Source of the DNA: Opisthorchis felineus
Lineage: Eukaryota > Platyhelminthes > Trematoda > Opisthorchiida > Opisthorchiidae
Assembly: GCA_004794785.1 (NCBI GenBank)
Contig: SJOL01002747.1
Coordinates: forward strand, 1-64,000
Length of the DNA stretch: 64,000 nt
Direction: 5' to 3'
Shown here: in pieces, positions 51,801 through 60,800 of the stretch
Layout of the letters: each line of letters begins with the position of its first letter
How positions within the stretch are numbered: the stretch's first letter is position 1
Made by a program: the position numbers and the translations under genes
The notes under the pieces: model-generated
The model's input: only the letters and a program-made list of their open reading frames with translations
What the model was told of the DNA's origin: nothing
Databases searched by the model: none

Positions 51801-54800
51801 TTCGTGAATAATTAGACGGCTTCGGTCGAATTCCTCAGCCCACCGATGTTAGCGAAATGGCTCAGTGGTTAGAGCGCGAATTTACTGACCCGAAGGCCCC
51901 CGGTTCGAACCCGACCTCTGCCTCTCGACTTCCCCTGTCTAGGCTTGGGCAACCTGGCAGAATCCCAGCCCTCGTGCTTCCTTCTGCTGACATGGCAGTT
52001 AGGCACCGAAAGGATGCTACAGCTGAACCATTTAGCGAACTTCAACCAACCTCCGTATTGTAATGACACAGAAAGAAACAGATATTCTGGATATCAGCCT
52101 ACATGAGATTCAGGGCCGTTCCAAGTCAAATCCTAACCGAGATTGCAGACGGCTCCACCTTGGTTGTTGTTCTGTTCGGTGGGCTTGGTATACAGAGCGG
52201 AGCAACAGCTATGGATACAAACTGATCAACCGATATTATCCTCAGTAACAGTTCCCTCTTATTCAGCAATATGGAAACTTTGTTTTTAAATGGCGAGTAG
52301 TACTTGCTCGGTAGAGCAGAAACAGCGAAAAAAGAACGTCCTAAAATGAACATAAAGGTTGGAATAGCGTCTATGTCATATGAAGAAATTATCCACAAAC
52401 CGCCGGAAATACCCATTCAACTAGTTCGAATTCGCGTTAGAAACTGAGCTGTCACTAACCTTAACACCAACGTAGCCTGGAACACCATTCAAGACATCCA
52501 CAGTCGGCTCCAGAAATCCACGAGAACTCGAGTGGCGGTAGGCCGCTTCAGTACGCGATCCTGTAACAGGGGGACAGATGGAGTCTCTGGCCGAACCCAG
52601 AATACAACGTGTAGCTGCGGCCACAAAATCATACTTGAGTGTTTTTGACACGAAAGGAAAAGAACGGGATACCCGTAAATTGGCTTCGATAATTTGCAAC
52701 CGATTATCCTTAGCAATAACTTGCAAATTGAAGGGACCGGAAACTTGGAGCTCATCAGCTAAACTGTGCACGATTTGTTTGATGCGATCCAGTGTTTCAG
52801 CATTTAAATCCTGCGGTGGGGTAACCAAGGTTGCATCACCCGAATGCACGCCTGCGTTCTCGACGTGCTCGGATACAGCGATTGCGACAACTCGTCCGGC
52901 TTGGGCGATGGCGTCCACATCGATTTCCTTGGCATCTAAGATGAACTGACTGATTACCACAGGGTGTTCTGGACTGATCGCCTGGGCAGCTGACAAATAG
53001 ATGGCAAGTTCCTGAGGATCGTAAGCAACATTCATTGCTGCACCGGACAAAACGTAGCTTGGTCGGACCAGAACGGGGTAGCCAACCTACAGCAAAAGCC
53101 CAGAAAACGTGTTTCAGTTGAATGTGATAAGCGCTGAGTGAAGCAGGTTAAAGGTCTTATGAAACTTACAAACGAACGATTACCTAAACTTTCATGTTTT
53201 CGTCCACATTAGCGACGATGTATGCGGGGCAAAGGTTACCAGTGGCTACAAAAGTCCTCCAAATCGTTTCTCTTCACGCGGCTTCGTATTGTGATTTTCA
53301 TGCGAGATCAAGTTCCGATGATTCCTCACACGGAAGCCCAAAACAAGTGACAAACTGTTAGATTGGTGCACCTTACCTACAGTGGTGTATAACCCAGTGA
53401 TTCCCCACCGGATGGAAATTTCGAGGTTTCAAGGGAGATGAAGGTGAAAAATTCATGGGTTCAAGCTCTCACGATACTGAACACCAGTGCACTTCACCTT
53501 GCATTTGGAGCACGTGACATTAGATGTACTCATTCTGTGAGATGCCCTGCTTTTCACTGATGATTTCAATATCCGCACTACACCCCACTCTTAAGGTTGA
53601 CCGAAATGCAAGGATGTAACTTTTGGGCAAGATGGCCACGATGAATCGTACACTGAAAGAGTTCAGGAACCTAGGAAGATTGAGAACTGTTGGTATAGAT
53701 CGAACAACTTGCTACCCCAAATGACAGCGGCGCTCACGAGTAGTCATAACAGATCCGAGATTATGGCGATTTGGAGCTCCTCAGGTAAAAGTCATGAGTG
53801 AACACAACAACTGATGTGAAATCTGAATCCAAAAAGAACAAAACAACGATTCATGGACAAGAATTGTTCTCTACTGGAGATGGCAAAAACCACTAACTTG
53901 TTGACAAAAAGATTTAGCAGACTCAACATCAGTGAGTTCGCGCCAACGAGGTTGAGAGATACCCATGCAGTCCAATAATCGCGAAAATTTGAAGCGGTTT
54001 TCTGCATTGTCGATAGATTCCGCGCTGGTTCCGAGGATCGGAACGCCTAGACGATGCATCGGCATTGCGATATTGTTTGGCGTCTGGCCACCCATGCTCA
54101 CAATTACTCCTACAGCGGATTCCAACCTGTGTGGTAAAATAGAAGTGAGACATAACGTCGTGACGCAAACACATTAAAAGTTTACAAGACACAATGGATC
54201 AACACTGATAAAGTGGAAAACGGACCGTCAGAAAAACAACGTCGTCCGATACATGAAGCATTGGAAAATATGGGAACTGCGGAGACATCAGTTAGGGGCC
54301 CAAAAAAGCTTCCTGCTTATTACCTCAACAACGCAATCATGAGTGAAAAACAGCAATCTCTCCGGTTGGTTCACAACCTGAGGATTCCTCCTGAGAAGTA
54401 GAATTCCAGGGCCTTAGTGGACGAATAAACAATCGCCAAGTTTGCAGAATTAGGCTCTTGTATACTGGTTATACAGACGCGCACTACTCATAATCGTTCG
54501 TTCTGTGTTGACAGAGAAAACAACCTTTGGGTATGTGTTGAAAAGGGTGCATCGGGGATAAGATGTTGAGCTGGCTGTGCCTAGAACACAGATGTGGGCG
54601 CTAAAATCAAATCGACGCAAAGCAATTTCAGACTCAGTATGTTTGTTGCCAACGGTTCTTTCCTAGAGTGGAATTCTGGAGTGGAAAATACGATTTGCAT
54701 GAGCCGATTTTCCAGAATCCTTTCTCGCTTGGTAGCTCGCTGAACAAGTGACAAAGTCAGCCCTTTAGATACGAACTGAAAACGTTGGACTAGTGGCCTG

Positions 54801-57800
54801 GATTTGCGGAAAATTGAAGGTAACAGTGAGCCAAAAGATGTATGCAGCATTCTGTTATTAATTAGTGGACGCCAGTAGGAACGCAACACATGTGGAAATG
54901 CACCAACAAGAAACGCTTCGATTCCCGCTTTCCAGCTGATAAACAGTTACAAAATAGACCAGAATAGGAATAATTATGTGGTCACATTCTCACACATCAG
55001 ATGTGTGGGCTTGTATCTAATATCTTGGCCATACGCAACAGAATGACCCAGACAAAACGAAAAATGTAAGACCTAAAAAAAACAAGGTGCACGTTCGAAA
55101 GTAAGCCAAATGGATGTTAAGGCAACAAGAATTAAATTGTCATGATAACTCCTACGATACTGAATGAGCTCCATCTTGATATACGGTGTATGCTCGTTTA
55201 ATTTTCGAGTCAACCTCTGAGAACGTTTTGATTTCATCTAACTAGGCAACATCAATATTTGCGGATAGGAAAAGAACGTCTCAAATCCCTAAGGTTAACG
55301 CTGTCGGAAATCTGGACTTGACGGAAACTAAGCCATAAATACAAAAGAAAATCGACTCATGGCTGACTAGAGTGCTCTCTATAGGAGGTTGATTAGCATC
55401 GGTGGCTTACTTATAGATATCCAATACGCGTTCCAGTGATAGCTCATCAAAATACAGACGGTCGCACATGTCAAAGTCGGTAGATACTGTTTCTGGATTG
55501 CAGTTCAGCATGATACTGGACCAGCCAAGTCGACGAAGCTCGCGCACACATCCGACGGCACACCAATCAAACTCCACACTTGATCCAATACGATAGACGC
55601 CAGAGCCCAAAACCATTATCTGAGCTGAAAAAAGTGGCAGTGAGTGAATTTTAGCGGTGGAACTCGTAAACAACCACAACGCTTGGCGCTGACGTTTATT
55701 AAATCTGCAAGTTTCAGGCGATGAAAGATACCTGTGGGAGTCCTCGGAATAAACAACTTGGCGATTAAAACTTGGAACCTTTGTCGATTGTCATCAGGTC
55801 CAAACAGAACGAATTTATATGAAATAATACAGTAGCCACAAGTTCAAAAGTTGTACTAGGTTCTTCTGAAAACAGAGCTGCAAATTCAAACGGCCTACAG
55901 AATGCATTACGGATTGTGTCTAGGCAGCTAATTATGTAGCCTATGGAGCCAAAATATGTGCGAAAAATACGACCCGCAAGTTGGAAAATTTGGCGAAACC
56001 TGATATGAATCACTCTAGTCGATGAGTTTGTAACAAACCCTGTTCTTACATTATCGAACATTAACACCACAACAAATACTAGAAATCACTAACTAGAAGG
56101 GATGAGAATACACTGCCATAATACTTACCCCGGAAGTGATCATTCTGAGTTTTTCTAGGGAATGGACTCAGAGGCTAATGTCTTTGCACTACTCAGGTCA
56201 TGTTGTTGAAAGGCATGAAGAACTGTGTGACCTAAGAGATATTTTTTTCTGTAAACTGTCCAGTGGTCTTTGACTAAGTTTGCGTCTACAAACAATAGAG
56301 TACAACTGCTACTGAATTCTAATAATCTTCAATCGGAATTATTGTTGTTGCTCAAAAGCAATTTTTTTGGTTAGTTGGCGAGCTGAATGGCGTATGCTCA
56401 TGTTACTTGCTTGGGTTTGTTTGTTTAAATATCGCGTCTTAAGGCAAACCACTAGAATATTCATTCATCCTCTGAATTAACTTGAGCGCAAGCGACGTCG
56501 TAACCTGAAATGGGAATCGACTATTGATAGAAAAACGCATATGTTTGCGTGATTGTCCTAGGAATCAGCCAAGAAATAGCTACTACACTCATGTCTGGTC
56601 ATGGAGGTCAAATGTCCAACAGTCAGGTTTTGAAACATAAGCTTTCGTGAATTTTCCAAGAGCAATATCACATGTAGGTTCCCGCAACAACAGACGAACA
56701 GAGGGTGAACCGAAATTCAACCGAGACTCGATCGGTTACTTACTTGTATCCTACCTATACCAACATCCGATATATTACACACTGGAATTAACAACTGCCA
56801 CACAATTACTGACGTCAAAGACGTAGATTTGGAAGAAGCTATTTGAGCCCGATATTGTCCATGGCGCAGCGAGAAGGAACCAATCGCCAATCCAACAGTG
56901 ATAACAGCTTGTAGCGTACCAGTTGATACCATTTTTCAGGAGGACTATGAGGTTAGTCACGTGTTGAACTGTTCCAAAAACAGGTACGTGCTGGCTTGTG
57001 ACCCAAAGCTCAAAACTTATAGCATTGCCACGTGGCCCTTGGAAAATGTGGATTTTCCCCCATTTTTGTTTGTTCCATGGTCTTTTTTGGAAGACGTAAT
57101 AACTCCCCAGAGAAATAAGCCGTGGGTGATCTGCGTAGGTGGCTGCCCTGGAGATAACATATTCTGAGAATGCTCAGTGAGGACTCTTTTGGAGGGTGGC
57201 TTCTTTCCGAGGGAAGTCCCTTAAGATTACTGTATACTTACTAGTGATGGAAAATGTTATCATACCGCAAGATTAACGATAGAAAACTCGAAAGTCATAC
57301 GAAGCCGGCGAGTAATTGTTTGTGGTATAATGACGGATCCAATTACAGAAGAAAGAAATACGGAAATATAGTGAAAAATTGGTGCAAAATCTAAAGTTTT
57401 TAAAAAAAAAATCGAATGACTTAACACCTGAATAGTGAAAATATCATACTTTGTGGTTCAAAAGTAACGTCGTGTTTTCCGGATGGGTTCAACCGACATT
57501 GAAGCTTATTTGGAAAACCATCAACTTCATTTGAATGACCCAGCTGCAAAACACCGGCCAAGGGAATATCGGCATAACTGAGGTACAGGTAATTGGTCGT
57601 TGCTGGCCATTCACCTGCGACCGTATCGACTCTGCGTACCAATGGACCCAAATATATCTTTTCGCGCGTTTCACGTACGGACAGCGCCGACGAGTGGAGT
57701 GCCTCTCCGATTTGCTGGTCGCTGAAACCCAGTCGTTTGGCACGTAACAGAGTGTGAATTGAGGGTAGAACGGAATTGGAGACTGACTGGGTAACTGGAT

Positions 57801-60800
57801 CCTCGAATAAGCGAACAATTTTAGTGAGTACACCATCACGCAACTAAGTGCAGAAATAAAAGGAAGTAAGCTTTAAAAATTGACTCCACACACAAAAAAA
57901 CGAGCAAACAACTATTCCAATGCAACAATCATCAAAAACAAGGAATCGTCGTTCACTTTTCAAAATCCGCTTCATAAGACTTATAAAATGAAATGATCCA
58001 CTATGTTAGTAACGTCTTCTTGGTTAGACCTGTCAAGAGCCCGATAAAATATTGGGACATTGGTTACGACTCTGTTCAGATCAAAGATAAGTGTTTCAAC
58101 TGAAAGATATTATATAAGCGCAGACTCAGTGGTAGATTTGTACCTCAGTACAATATAACGAAACTAGTTCGATTCAAAATACAATTCGAACAACTATAGC
58201 ACATGTACGATAAACAATACCGAGGATGTGTTGCCCTCACTCGGCATCCATCAGTATAAACACAGCTTACACAAACTGTCATTCACATTAAGGCCGCCAC
58301 CCTGAGCCAGAAACAAGGAACCCCAAGTGAATCCGCCAAAAACAATGGAAAAATCGTTACCAATTAACGGCCCTTGAAAAGGACTGGCGATACCTCAGCA
58401 TTACCAAAAAGGAAGGCCAAGACTCTACTGATAACTGAGTTATCTGTTTCAACAAAATGACACAGAATGAGGAAATAATACCTAGTTAAAGACAACCTGC
58501 TACTTCACTACTGGTTGGTGAGCAACGTTAATTTAGCATGAACAACCACTGACCCTATTAGATCTGGCCTCACTCAAAACGCAAATCGATGAACATCTAT
58601 GAGAATTACGATAAACAGCATCGGGGACCCCAGTTGTGATTCTCGGTCTAACGAGCTGTGGATTGATTCTGACAATCCGATCACTGGTTGGCAGTAATGC
58701 AGAACCCAGCGGACGAGCTGAGTATAACCAAATCAAGGGCCTGGAAGTGAACCAGATGTCTAAGCCAAAGGTGTGGTCGGAACGCTTTCGTCCTTATTGA
58801 CACTCACCGGATGGGTGAAGAAAAAACAGACATATGACCCTTGGAATAGCGATTTCGGCTGCTACCTCTGAAACACACATCCATGGACCCGTTTGTGGAA
58901 CTGGGGAATGTGATAGTTAGTCTCATTGTTGGTCTAGACCCGAAAAGTATCTGACTACTCATGAACAGTCGGAAAGTTTTGTCTGATTAAACTGGGAGAC
59001 TCTATGAATTAACATCGCATATACATTGTTCGTGAAATCCTACTGGCTTACTTCTAGGTGGGAATACCACACGAACAAAGGGAGCTTTTTTAAAGATGGT
59101 TAACAAGTATCGAAAAAAGGCTATACTGAGAACCTTTCACATCCAACAGAGATAGCGGGTGTCTCTACCGCTCCGGCTACAGCAAAGACCGAGTGTTTGG
59201 AGACATTGTCGGTCTTACAATATCGCTAGAAACACGTGGCAAATGTGTTTAAAAGATACCAGAGGATCAGATGGTGAGTAGAAGAGTGTGGGCGTGCAGA
59301 TAATTCGGGACAAGTGTCTATAAGTAGTGACAAAGATACTGAATCGTTTGATAAGGGTACAACCTTTTACTTAGGACAACTTGGAAGAATAATTGACATG
59401 CCAGTTATGTCGGCCACAGTTCGGTAAGCTGAAACGTATTGATATGGAAAAAGTAATAACCAAACAGAATGACGTTCAGGTATATTCAAGAGACCCACTC
59501 ATCTTATGTGTCAAAACGTACAGTTTTCAATTCCTTCTCGCATTCGGCGATTGCAGCAAACCGATGCAGAAACCACTTATCGATTTGGGTGAGTGTGTGA
59601 ATCCTGTCCACGGACCATCCATCTTTCAGTGCAGCAGCCAGGACGAATATCCTTTGATCTGTCGGATCCGCCAGGATGTCCGCATCTGCCTGGTGATCAC
59701 CGCTGGTGAAACCCAATACACTCGGTTTGCTCATTCGGAGCGCCTTCTGAATGGCCTCTTCGAAGCACCGTGAGATCGCCATCACCTCCCCCACGCTTTT
59801 CATGGAGCTCCCAATATTCCGTGAAACCTGTTCATTGAGGAATAAAACATAACATGAAGACTCGGTTGTGTAGTTTACTCTGCCGTGTTGTAACCTGACA
59901 CTTTGGGAGTAAACTTGAGCTAAATGCAAGTTCACTCTGTAATTTTTGAAACGCAACATCGTGGGACAGTGCGGCCACTCAACATCAACCCCTACGGAAG
60001 TAGCCGGTGTGGAGGAGGTTTACCGTGTAACAACACACCCTCATTATAACGTCGTTTTTTTCTACCCAAGTACTGGAGCTTAGCTTCTATAAAACGTTGT
60101 GAAAAAGTCGCAGTAAGGAATGGAAAGAAAGAAGAGCGGGAGACGAATAAAGACAACAAAACTAAGGTAAACGCATCCGAGCACCGTAGCGGGAGAAAAC
60201 GCCACCAGCAGGATGGAACCAACATCTCTTGCGCACCTCAAATAGATACATTCCCAGGATACTTGATTGTGACTTTCAGTGTAGTGTTTGTTTGTGGACC
60301 ACCTCTTGGAGATTTGAGCTACATTGTCTGGACAACGGATTCCCAACATTTCTTCCTTCGACACCTCTCCTGGTTCAATTGAGTCCCAATAAGAACGAAA
60401 AAATGCGATTAAACAAGGACCACCACCTAACACACCACGAAACAATATGGTGCGTTGCATGCCGTTCGACAGTTATGACTTCGATATCGCGAGCAGTGTC
60501 GCAAAAGGTAGTCTTACTTGACAAACAACACAGAAATTCGGCAACCATCTTTTTTGAAATACAAGCCATAAAATAATCAATAGGCGACAACTATGCAGAT
60601 GTGTACGGAGCGGAATAACAGATAAGTTGCGCTTAAATATTTTGCCCCATGATCATGCACAACTTTAACATCACAAAGTAAGACAGCCAACGCACAGGCC
60701 CCCAACACAGTACCATTTGTCTGTCCGGTCGAAACAGCAGCACTTCAAATGCTGGAATACTAACAGAGAAAACGCTCTGAGCGATATGAAGCCAGACAAA

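Noticed and set aside
51857..52063. A 68-codon frame
   Set aside because: It is the translation of a family-1 SINE.
52578..52949. A 123-codon plus-strand frame
   Set aside because: It is the antisense shadow of CAD exon W8.
59393..59773. A 126-codon plus-strand frame
   Set aside because: It is largely antisense to CAD exon W4.
60080..60460. A 126-codon minus-strand frame
   Set aside because: It lies within a CAD intron, shows no motif and has low-complexity hydrophobic runs; chance is likely.
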